From contig NZ_JARZHF010000010.1 in NCBI RefSeq assembly GCF_029891575.1, positions 62,001 through 126,000 on the forward strand: 64,000 bases of DNA, in the 5' to 3' direction. Position 1 is the stretch's first letter. Each line of letters begins with the position of its first letter. This DNA is from Salipaludibacillus daqingensis. Its GTDB lineage: Bacteria; Bacillota; Bacilli; Bacillales; Salisediminibacteriaceae. Position numbers and translations under genes: made by a program. Below the pieces are notes generated by a model. It was not told the origin of the DNA. It did no database searches and worked only from the letters and a program-made list of their open reading frames with translations. Positions 42,196-49,360 of the stretch are shown piece by piece.

Positions 42196-42936
42196 TTGGA
42201 ACAAACAAAGATATTTGCTCATAGAGGTTATTCTAAAAAGTATCCAGAGAATACAATGATTGCATTTGAAGAGGCCGTAAAAGCTGGAGCAGAAGGATTA
42301 GAATTAGACGTTCAATTAACAAAAGATGAGAAATTGGTTGTGATGCATGATTTGACGTTGGAGAGAACAACTTCAGGGAAAGGGGTTATTCGAACGAAGG
42401 ATTGGAATGAGGTAAAGGACTTTTCCGCAGGCGAGTGGTTTGGAGAAGCTTTTTCAAAAGAGAAAATACCGTTATTGTCGCAAGTATTAGACTTGGTCAA
42501 GGGTTCTGAAGTGACGGTCAATATTGAAATGAAAGGGTTAACTACGGATCGTCAGCTTTTGGCTTCAAAAACAGCGGAAGTTATTCAAAGCGTTGGTGTG
42601 TCTGACCAAGTCATCGTTTCCTCCTTTGATCACGGGAGTCTTGTTTTAATGAACAAAATGTTTCCTTCCATTTCGACATCGGCCCTTGTTTTTGCTGCTT
42701 TAGCCGATCCTCATGACTATCTTCATAAGCATCAGTTTCAAGGATTGCATTTTTATTTTCCGATGATGCAAGGAGAAGAAATCATCCACCTCATGCAACA
42801 AGGGTTGGATGCGAGACCATATACGGTCAATGATCTAGAGTGGATGAAATACTTTTTTCAAGTGGGATGCAGCGGACTTATCACTGATGATCCAGTCAAA
42901 GCTTTACAGGAAAGAAAAAAATTTGAGGAACAATAA
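42196..42936 (+). CDS. Glycerophosphodiester phosphodiesterase
   Basis: 246 residues, a cytoplasmic UgpQ-type GDPD with no signal peptide. Key residues: AHRGYSKKYPENT (His9, Arg10, Glu18), then LELDVQLTKDEKLVVMHDLTLERTT with the metal acids and the second catalytic histidine. VNIEMKG and the end GCSGLITDDPVKAL are also typical. It splits glycerophosphodiesters into an alcohol and glycerol-3-phosphate. TTG 42196 follows GGAGAGG. Confidence 0.94.
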   Translation: MEQTKIFAHRGYSKKYPENTMIAFEEAVKAGAEGLELDVQLTKDEKLVVMHDLTLERTTSGKGVIRTKDWNEVKDFSAGEWFGEAFSKEKIPLLSQVLDLVKGSEVTVNIEMKGLTTDRQLLASKTAEVIQSVGVSDQVIVSSFDHGSLVLMNKMFPSISTSALVFAALADPHDYLHKHQFQGLHFYFPMMQGEEIIHLMQQGLDARPYTVNDLEWMKYFFQVGCSGLITDDPVKALQERKKFEEQ

Positions 42937-42947
42937 ATGAACGACCA

Positions 42948-42988
42948 AAGCCCGGTCTCATCGAAAAGGATGGTAACCGGGCTTTTTG
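42948..42988 (+). terminator. Rho-independent terminator after GDPD gene
   Basis: AAAGCCCGGT (42948-42957) pairs with ACCGGGCTTT (42976-42985), then TTGGG. Confidence 0.8.
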
Positions 42989-42996
42989 GGGTGCAG

Positions 42997-43073
42997 AATG
43001 CCGAGGGCAGAATGGGGACGGTTCCTATTCCCCAACAGGCATTGCCGAACGAGAACCACCCCCATTCCCCACC
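42997..43073. repeat. Inverted pair of core repeats
   Basis: GAATGGGGACGGTTC and, 25 bases on, GAGAACCACCCCCATTCC form the two arms of an inverted pair; the second copy has ACC for CGT. A similar pair is at 52749-52820. Confidence 0.65.
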
Positions 43074-43211
43074 GTTGTGAAGAGTTACAACAAAACCTGC
43101 TAAAGAATAGAAAATGTTACAACCTGAAATTGACTGCTATTTATTATAATGAAGACAAGGAAAGGATTTAAATTTATTTGTGATTAATTTCACAAGATAG
43201 GAGGAAATAAC

Positions 43212-43529
43212 ATGAAAAAAGTATTTCTATTATTTATTAGTTTAAGTCTGCTATTTGTATTAGCATCTTGTAATGAAGATGATGGAGAAGAGATTCTTAG
43301 CGGCATTGATAGTGGAACGTTAGATGAAGAATTTGAAGGAGTAGTTAATCCCGAGCTAGATGTGATTTACAAATTAACGGATGAGGAAATCGAACAAGGA
43401 ATTGCCCCATTGAAGATGGATGAATATATGGATGAAAGTGAAATAGAAGATAGTGAAGTTAGTGAAAGTGAAGCAGAGGATGAGGATGGGGAGGACGAAG
43501 ATGATGAATCTCCAAAGCCAAATATCTAA
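43212..43529 (+). CDS. Acidic lipoprotein preceding the molybdoenzyme operon
   Basis: 105 residues. Signal peptide with lipobox FVLASC (Cys20). The mature part is very acidic, ending in a run of Glu/Asp/Ser (DESEIEDSEVSESEAEDEDG) and a short SPKPNI tail. No family recognised. Its last 29 bases overlap the chaperone gene, whose ribosome binding site lies inside the acidic codons, so the two are translationally linked. AGGAGG precedes the ATG. It could be a metal- or substrate-binding surface protein of the operon, but that is only a guess. Confidence 0.7.
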   Translation: MKKVFLLFISLSLLFVLASCNEDDGEEILSGIDSGTLDEEFEGVVNPELDVIYKLTDEEIEQGIAPLKMDEYMDESEIEDSEVSESEAEDEDGEDEDDESPKPNI

Positions 43530-44133
43530 AGAGGAAGCCTATGAGTGGAAAAGCAAAGTTTATAGTATTCTTGCAGCTTACTATCACAACCAGTTATGGA
43601 ATCCCAAAGATTTAGAGGCAGTAGTCAAAGTTCTAGAAGATTATAACCATTTATATCAACTCAAAATGGAAGATGCGATAGAAGTTATTAAAAGTACGAA
43701 TCTTCGCCATGAAGAAGACTGTAAATTCGATTTTAATAAACTATTCATCGGCCCATATAAGCTTCTAGCTCCGCCTTACGAGTCAACATATCTTAATCAT
43801 GACAAGTTATTGATGAGAGCGGAAACATTGTCCGTTAGATCCTTCTATGAAAAAGCGAATATCCAAGTTGACGGAAAAGGTCAAATTCCAGATGATCATA
43901 TTGCTTTAGAGCTTGAATTTATCGCATTTTTATTACATCAATTGAATCAAGAAAACGAATTAACGGCAATCAAAGCATTATTAGAGGAGTTTTTAAATGA
44001 GCATCTCGGTAAATGGATAGATGAGCATTTAGATTTGGTGAATAAACAAGCAAAAACAGATTACTGTAAGGCTTGGGCTATCATAATTAGACGTATCATT
44101 CATCTTGATTTAAATAGAATGACAATATCATAA
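43501..44133 (+). CDS. TorD/DmsD-family molybdoenzyme chaperone
   Basis: 210 residues, all-helical. FDFNKLFIGPYKLLAPPYESTYL is the hallmark of the TorD family (F-N-x-L-F-x-G-P), followed by DHIALELEFIAFLLHQL, the usual second signature. Such chaperones bind the Tat signal of the catalytic subunit and hold export until the cofactor is in. ATG 43501 follows GGGGAGG inside the lipoprotein gene; the longer frame from 43453 is unlikely. The catalytic subunit starts 16 bases after its stop. Confidence 0.9.
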   Translation: MMNLQSQISKEEAYEWKSKVYSILAAYYHNQLWNPKDLEAVVKVLEDYNHLYQLKMEDAIEVIKSTNLRHEEDCKFDFNKLFIGPYKLLAPPYESTYLNHDKLLMRAETLSVRSFYEKANIQVDGKGQIPDDHIALELEFIAFLLHQLNQENELTAIKALLEEFLNEHLGKWIDEHLDLVNKQAKTDYCKAWAIIIRRIIHLDLNRMTIS

Positions 44134-44149
44134 ATGAGGTGAGAAAATC

Positions 44150-46333
44150 ATGAAATTGAAAAGAAGAACGTTTCTTAAAGGGGCAGCAGCTACAGGAGCG
44201 CTAGTTGGTTTAGGAGCTACGCAAACAGAATTTCCGTTTCAAGGTTTAATGAAAGTTGATGGAAGTGACCAGACGACCAAAAAGGTTTTTCAAAATGCTT
44301 GTCCGAGAAACTGTTACGATACTTGTTCAATGCTTACAACAGTTGAGGATGGGGTCATTCAATTTGTCGAAGGAAATCCACAGAACACATATACAAACGG
44401 GACTATTTGTGTCAAAGGAAATGTCTATCCACGGACAGTATATTCTCCAGATCGAATTAAATATCCAATGAGACAAAAAGGTCGTGGGAGTGGCAATTGG
44501 GAAAGAATCAGTTGGGATGAAGCATATACAGAAATCGCGGAAAATATTTTGAAAATTAAAAAAGAATATGGGAGTACTCTTCCGATTTGTCTTAATAAAT
44601 ACTCCGGCAATTTTGAGATTATGCACTATGGAATAGAAGGAACGATGTCAAGTATTGGCTATACAACAAGAGCAACAGGAACACCATGTTGGCCAGCAGG
44701 TATTGATGCCCAGACGTTTGATTTTGGAACCATTCTGAACAGTGATCCAGAAAAAATGCAGAAATCGAAGTACATTATTTTGTGGGGAGTCAACCCAGCA
44801 TGGACGGCGGTTCATTCCATGAACTTCATTGAGGCAGCCAAAGCCAATGGTGCTAAAGTTGTTGTCATTGATCCTATTTTAACCAACACAGCTGGAAAGG
44901 CCCATGATTTCATCCAAATTAAATCAAGTACGGATGGTGCACTAGCACTTGGGATGGCAAAGTATATCCTTGACAATGGTCTTTTTGATCAACAATGGCT
45001 AGAGAAAAATTCGAAAGGTTACAGAGAGTTTTTTGGATATCTCGATAACAATATCACGTTGGAATGGGCAGCAGAAAAAACAGGAGTTAGCGTAGATGTG
45101 ATTGAAAATCTAGCTCGTGAATATGCGACAACAAAACCAGCAAACATCTGGATTGGTTATGGGATGCAACGCCATACGAATGGTGGACAGAATGTAAGAG
45201 CAATTGACGCATTAGCTGCAATTACAGGAAACGTCGGCTTAGAAGGTGGTGGGGCAAATTACGCTCAATTGGATTCATGGGGATTTAACTACCATGCAAT
45301 GATTCACCCTCCACCTGAAGGTTCAGAAGGGGAAGCAAACCGACCAGTAAATATGAATAACTTCGCGGCTGATGTTCTCGCAGCTGAAGATCCACCTATT
45401 AAAATGATGTGGATTGCCGGTAGAAATCCGGTTCAGCAAGATCCTGAAACAACGCTTATCAAAAAAGCATTCCATGCAATGGATTTTGTCGTTACAGCTG
45501 ACCTCTTCATGAATAAAACCGTTGAATTGTCTGATATTGTCTTGCCTGTCACAACGCCGTTTGAAACTCCTGGAGTGAATGTGAGTTACTGGCATTATTG
45601 GATGACTCTTAATGAGCAGGCGATTAAGCCGCTTCATGAGTCAAAAAGTGATGTTGAAATTGCGATGGGATTATCTGAAAAAATGAATGAATTAGAGCCT
45701 GGCTCATGTACGTACCCAACTTCAGGCGATTTAAATGAATGGGTAGGAAAAGAATTTAATGAAACGATCCTTGAGCAATTCGGAATGAATACTTGGGAAG
45801 AGATTAAAGATGGTCCGGTGAAAATGAAAAACATGGAAGTGGCATGGAAAGATGGGAAATTCCGAACTCCTTCAGAGAAATATGAATTTTATTCAGAAGA
45901 AGCTGAACAATTCGGTCACCATCCTCTTCCGGTTTACGTCGAAGAAATGAAATCAACCGAAGATCACCCTTATCGCTGTATTACGCCCCATTGGAAACTA
46001 AGTATTCATAGCCAGTTTCAGGATCTGGATTGGATGGAAGCAATTAATGATAAACCTTATGTAGAGATACACCCTGAATTAGCTGCAAGACATCATATTA
46101 AAGCCGATGACCTGGTCAAAGTTTACAACGAAATTGGTTATGTAACCGTTCCAGCAAAACTAACTAGAACAGTCCAAGTTGAGGAAGTTGTTATTTACGA
46201 AACCTGGTATAAAAATCTTAATTACAACGTGAATTATACCGTTAAGGCAATTCCAGCGGATATGGGAGAAAAAGCCACAGGAATGCCAGGAATTGCATTT
46301 CATGATAATTTCGTTAATTTAGAGAAGGTATAA
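44150..46333 (+). CDS. Tat-exported molybdopterin oxidoreductase, catalytic subunit
   Basis: 727 residues of the DMSO-reductase (MopB) superfamily. A Tat signal is present (KRRTFLKG, residues 4-11, then a hydrophobic stretch to about 25). Cys51, Cys55, Cys59 and Cys87 form the N-terminal [4Fe-4S] site (CPRNCYDTC...GTICVKG). Cys180 in GTPCWPAG, about 93 residues after the last cluster Cys, is my best candidate for the Mo/W ligand; Ser152 in NKYSGNF is the alternative. Later stretches (WIGYGMQRHTNGGQNVRAIDALAAITGNVG; molybdopterin-binding C-terminus from about residue 600) are standard. It would act outside the membrane with the two next subunits. Substrate is unknown; DMSO, thiosulfate or polysulfide are possible. 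Confidence 0.9.
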   Translation: MKLKRRTFLKGAAATGALVGLGATQTEFPFQGLMKVDGSDQTTKKVFQNACPRNCYDTCSMLTTVEDGVIQFVEGNPQNTYTNGTICVKGNVYPRTVYSPDRIKYPMRQKGRGSGNWERISWDEAYTEIAENILKIKKEYGSTLPICLNKYSGNFEIMHYGIEGTMSSIGYTTRATGTPCWPAGIDAQTFDFGTILNSDPEKMQKSKYIILWGVNPAWTAVHSMNFIEAAKANGAKVVVIDPILTNTAGKAHDFIQIKSSTDGALALGMAKYILDNGLFDQQWLEKNSKGYREFFGYLDNNITLEWAAEKTGVSVDVIENLAREYATTKPANIWIGYGMQRHTNGGQNVRAIDALAAITGNVGLEGGGANYAQLDSWGFNYHAMIHPPPEGSEGEANRPVNMNNFAADVLAAEDPPIKMMWIAGRNPVQQDPETTLIKKAFHAMDFVVTADLFMNKTVELSDIVLPVTTPFETPGVNVSYWHYWMTLNEQAIKPLHESKSDVEIAMGLSEKMNELEPGSCTYPTSGDLNEWVGKEFNETILEQFGMNTWEEIKDGPVKMKNMEVAWKDGKFRTPSEKYEFYSEEAEQFGHHPLPVYVEEMKSTEDHPYRCITPHWKLSIHSQFQDLDWMEAINDKPYVEIHPELAARHHIKADDLVKVYNEIGYVTVPAKLTRTVQVEEVVIYETWYKNLNYNVNYTVKAIPADMGEKATGMPGIAFHDNFVNLEKV

Positions 46334-46346
46334 GGAGGAGATTTCA

Positions 46347-46895
46347 ATGGGAAGGAAGATGGGATTTGTTGTAGATAGTAATCGCTGTATAGGTTGTCAC
46401 TCTTGCTCCATGGCTTGTAAGAATTATAACCAACTTAATCCTGATATTACATGGCGAACCGTTTACGATATTAAAGAGGACACTTATGGACAACCAACAA
46501 GAATTACAATGTCGCTAGCGTGTAACCACTGTGATATACCAGCTTGTAAAGAGGCTTGTCCTACAAATGCTTACGAAAAACGGGAAGATGGGATTGTTAT
46601 TCATCATGAAGAAAGATGCATAGGTTGTGGAATGTGTGTCTACGCGTGTCCCTACAATGTTCCCCAGTTTGATAAAGAGAAGAAAAAGGTTGGTAAATGT
46701 CATTTATGTTACGAGCGACTAGACAACGGTCAGTCTCCAGCTTGTGTGAGTAGCTGTCCGACCCAAGCTATTTATCATATAGATACAACTTCGCTAGGAG
46801 ATGAATTTGCAAAGTCATTACCTGGTTTTCCAGACCCGGAAATTACCAAATCGACGACACGATTCATTAAACCTTCGATTGTAAGAAAACTATAA
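46347..46895 (+). CDS. Four-[4Fe-4S] electron-transfer subunit (DmsB/PsrB-like)
   Basis: 182 residues. Sixteen cysteines in four groups: CIGCHSCSMAC (14-24), CNHCDIPACKEAC (59-71), CIGCGMCVYAC (92-102) and CHLCYERLDNGQSPACVSSC (119-138). This is the layout of DmsB, PsrB and NrfC, which pass electrons between anchor and catalytic subunit. No Tat signal of its own, as is normal for hitchhiking partners. AAGGAGGAG precedes the ATG, 13 bases after the catalytic gene. Confidence 0.94.
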   Translation: MGRKMGFVVDSNRCIGCHSCSMACKNYNQLNPDITWRTVYDIKEDTYGQPTRITMSLACNHCDIPACKEACPTNAYEKREDGIVIHHEERCIGCGMCVYACPYNVPQFDKEKKKVGKCHLCYERLDNGQSPACVSSCPTQAIYHIDTTSLGDEFAKSLPGFPDPEITKSTTRFIKPSIVRKL

Positions 46896-46912
46896 AAAAA
46901 GAGGTGAACGAT

Positions 46913-47746
46913 ATGCATGAACTTCCGTTAGTTATTTTTACAGTGTTTTCTCAAATCGCAGTTGGAGCGATGGTTACATTGTGGATTATTGACTTAAAAG
47001 GTGGAGTAACAAGTAATAAGATAGGGAAGGGCTTATCCATTTCTATTTTTGTCATAGCGTTAGTGGCGATTCTGTCATCTGTATTTCACTTAGGTCAGCC
47101 TTTAGAAGCATTCAGAGCTTTAGTGAACGTACAAACGTCTTGGCTTACACGGGAAATATGGTTATTCTCGCTAATGCTTCTTACAATGATAGGGTATATC
47201 TTTACTTGGTCAAAAAAGTATGAAAACAAGCGTAAAATTGTTGGGGGAGTATCATCATTGTTCGGATTAATTGCGGTCATGGGATCGGCTATGATCTATG
47301 TTTTACCAGCGATGCCAGCCTGGAATAACTTCTCACCAATCTTTTTCTTTGTGATGACTGGTGTTTTACTTGGACCTCTATACGTTAGTGTTGTACTATA
47401 CTTCTTTGATAAGGAAAGTATGAACATTTGGAAGGTAGCGCCTCTAATGGCACTTGTATACGCGATGAGTTCTTTCTTCTATATTACGGTGCTTTTATCT
47501 GGAACGGGAACACTCGAAACTACTGCAAATAATATTATGTCTCATCCAATGTTTGTTTATAGAGGGGTATTCAGTTGGATTATTCCAGCAGTTGTTCTAC
47601 TTCCATTTTTCTTTTTTAAAGTAAAGAGGAAACCAGCATTCATGCTGTTAGCAATCGTATTTACTATCGCTTTTGCAGGTGAAATCATTGGGAGAGAGAT
47701 CTTCTATAATACAATCGTAGAACTAGATATTAATCAGGTCGATTAA
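46913..47746 (+). CDS. DmsC-like membrane anchor / quinol-binding subunit
   Basis: 277 residues with about eight helices. ELPLVIFTVFSQIAVGAMVTLW at the start and SSVFHLGQPLEAFRALVNVQTSWLTREIW (histidine and arginine near helix 3) are the DmsC pattern. It would oxidise menaquinol and feed the ferredoxin subunit. ATG 46913 follows GAGGTGAACG; GTG 46904 is part of that signal. Confidence 0.9.
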   Translation: MHELPLVIFTVFSQIAVGAMVTLWIIDLKGGVTSNKIGKGLSISIFVIALVAILSSVFHLGQPLEAFRALVNVQTSWLTREIWLFSLMLLTMIGYIFTWSKKYENKRKIVGGVSSLFGLIAVMGSAMIYVLPAMPAWNNFSPIFFFVMTGVLLGPLYVSVVLYFFDKESMNIWKVAPLMALVYAMSSFFYITVLLSGTGTLETTANNIMSHPMFVYRGVFSWIIPAVVLLPFFFFKVKRKPAFMLLAIVFTIAFAGEIIGREIFYNTIVELDINQVD

Positions 47747-47766
47747 CAGCAAAGGGGGAGTTATAA

Positions 47767-48702
47767 ATGGTTAATATATTAAAGATGCTAGAAAAAGCGG
47801 CAGAGTCTTTTGAAAATCTTGCTATTTATGACTCTCGTTGTTTGCATTCGATCTCACAAAAAAGTCAATGCTCTGCATGCATCGATGCTTGTCCAACAAA
47901 TGGTATTCATATTCAAGGTGGGAGAGTCGCAGTATCAGACTGTGTTTCTTGTGGCATATGCGCAAAAGTATGTCCGACAGATGCATTTATTTGGAAATAT
48001 CCTACCTATGAATCCCTTTATAAAAAGCTGAAAGAAGCCAACAGCTGTAATGATCCGATAATTGTAAGCTGCGCAGGATCACCGCTAACGATTCCAGAAG
48101 TATCTGTCGTTCAGATTCCTTGTTTTGATTATTTACTCGATGATATTTGGACATTCATGTTGAATATGAATAAAGGGTACGTATATTTACAAGACGGGGC
48201 ATGTGAAGGGTGTTTTCAAAGCTGTAATCTACCTCAGCAAGTAGCTAATATAAGATTGTATGAAGAAAAAGATGTGAGAGGCATTATTTATGGAGAACGG
48301 TTCGATAGGAATAAAAGAGACTTTCTTAGAGGTGTTTTTTCATATTTTCAAGAGGAAAGTGTAAAAAAATGGGGGAAGAAAGACAGAGGAAATCGCGAAT
48401 CAAGCAGAACTATCAAAAAAACATGGAAGAAAGAAGTTGTTGAGCTGCCGATACAAGTAGTTCCTAGAAATCGAAAAGAAATAACAGTCAGCGAAGAAGA
48501 CTGTTTAGGTTGCAAAGCATGTTCCACTCTCTGTCCGGAGAGTGCATTAAGAACTGTCACTGATGAGAAAGGAAAATCGATTGTTAAAATAGACCATGAT
48601 AAATGCTCAACTTGTGGCTTATGTGTTGACATTTGTTATTTCAACGCCATGACTATGGAGGTTAAAGAAACGTCAAAAGAGAAAGATGATATTCACGTTT
48701 GA
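47767..48702 (+). CDS. Multi-cluster 4Fe-4S protein of unusual layout
   Basis: 311 residues. Two ferredoxin-type clusters at the front (CSACIDACP at 36-44; CVSCGICAKVCP at 59-70) and two at the end (CLGCKACSTLCP; CSTCGLCVDIC, about 251-292). Between them is a domain with its own cysteines: CAGSPLTIPEV (Cys100), IPCFDYL and GACEGCFQSCN. The middle recalls methyl-viologen-reducing-hydrogenase-like or NapF/HdrA-type electron proteins, but I do not recognise the family. A soluble cytoplasmic electron carrier or maturation factor is plausible. It overlaps the convergent ferredoxin gene by ten bases at the stops. Confidence 0.75.
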   Translation: MVNILKMLEKAAESFENLAIYDSRCLHSISQKSQCSACIDACPTNGIHIQGGRVAVSDCVSCGICAKVCPTDAFIWKYPTYESLYKKLKEANSCNDPIIVSCAGSPLTIPEVSVVQIPCFDYLLDDIWTFMLNMNKGYVYLQDGACEGCFQSCNLPQQVANIRLYEEKDVRGIIYGERFDRNKRDFLRGVFSYFQEESVKKWGKKDRGNRESSRTIKKTWKKEVVELPIQVVPRNRKEITVSEEDCLGCKACSTLCPESALRTVTDEKGKSIVKIDHDKCSTCGLCVDICYFNAMTMEVKETSKEKDDIHV

Positions 48703-49262
48703 CTTGATCTTAGATAGGATCTCGTTTTATATTTCGGTAATTCAATTACAAGAGATGGTTTTGTGTATTGCATCATTTTTATATTATTTACGCTTGTTGT
48801 TGAATCGCAAAGGGAATCTTGTTCTGATAAATTAACAAGTTGAAGAGCACTGTTTATACATGCTGATACACAGGCCGGTTTTTGACCTCTGTCTAAGCGT
48901 GGTGCACATAAATTGCATTTGTCTACTTTTCTCGTATGTTCATTCATAGAAGGGGCTTGAAATGGACAAGCCCCAACACAACTTTGACAGCCAATACAAT
49001 TGGTAGGGTCATGAATGACAACACCATCTCGTCTTTTTTTGAAGCAATGCATCGGACATACGGCGATACAAGCAGGGTTTTTACAATGGTTACAACCAAT
49101 CGAAAATTGAACAATTGGCAAGTCCTTTCGTTTTGTTTCAAAGGGCTTAATTGTGCGTCTTTTTACTTGACCTAATTGGTTTTCATTTATACAGGCGAGC
49201 TCACAACCACGGCATGAGGTACATCGATCTATGATGACTTTGAACCCTAATTGTAAAGCCAT
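48693..49262 (-). CDS. Second four-[4Fe-4S] electron-transfer subunit
   Basis: 189 residues. Groups CTSCRGCELAC (14-24), CNHCKNPACIAVC, CIGCQSCVGAC and CNLCAPRLDRGQKPACVSAC give four clusters, a paralogue of the protein at 46347. It is read leftwards, divergent from the second catalytic gene, and converges on the previous gene. ATG 49262 follows GGGAGGAATATTTT; the frame reaches 49388 but lacks a signal there. It probably partners the catalytic subunit at 49361. Confidence 0.92.
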   Translation of the reverse strand: MALQLGFKVIIDRCTSCRGCELACINENQLGQVKRRTIKPFETKRKDLPIVQFSIGCNHCKNPACIAVCPMHCFKKRRDGVVIHDPTNCIGCQSCVGACPFQAPSMNEHTRKVDKCNLCAPRLDRGQKPACVSACINSALQLVNLSEQDSLCDSTTSVNNIKMMQYTKPSLVIELPKYKTRSYLRSSQT

Positions 49263-49360
49263 AAAATATTCCTCCCTAAAAGAAGTTAACTTATCGGCTT
49301 TAGTATATAATATAATCAAGGTATAAAGTATTACAATATTCTGAACAGGGGGTCTATTTT
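49263..49360. promoter_or_regulatory. Divergent promoter region
   Basis: 98 bases between two divergent genes of the same enzyme system. AGTATATAATATAATC (about 49300-49316) offers -10-like boxes for either direction. The PucR-type regulator encoded downstream is the obvious candidate to bind here, but no operator was identified. Confidence 0.4.

Noticed and set aside
44150-46333. Naming the catalytic subunit dmsA
   Set aside because: The anchor and ferredoxin subunits are DmsB/DmsC-like, but the likely Cys ligand and the overall sequence do not identify the substrate.
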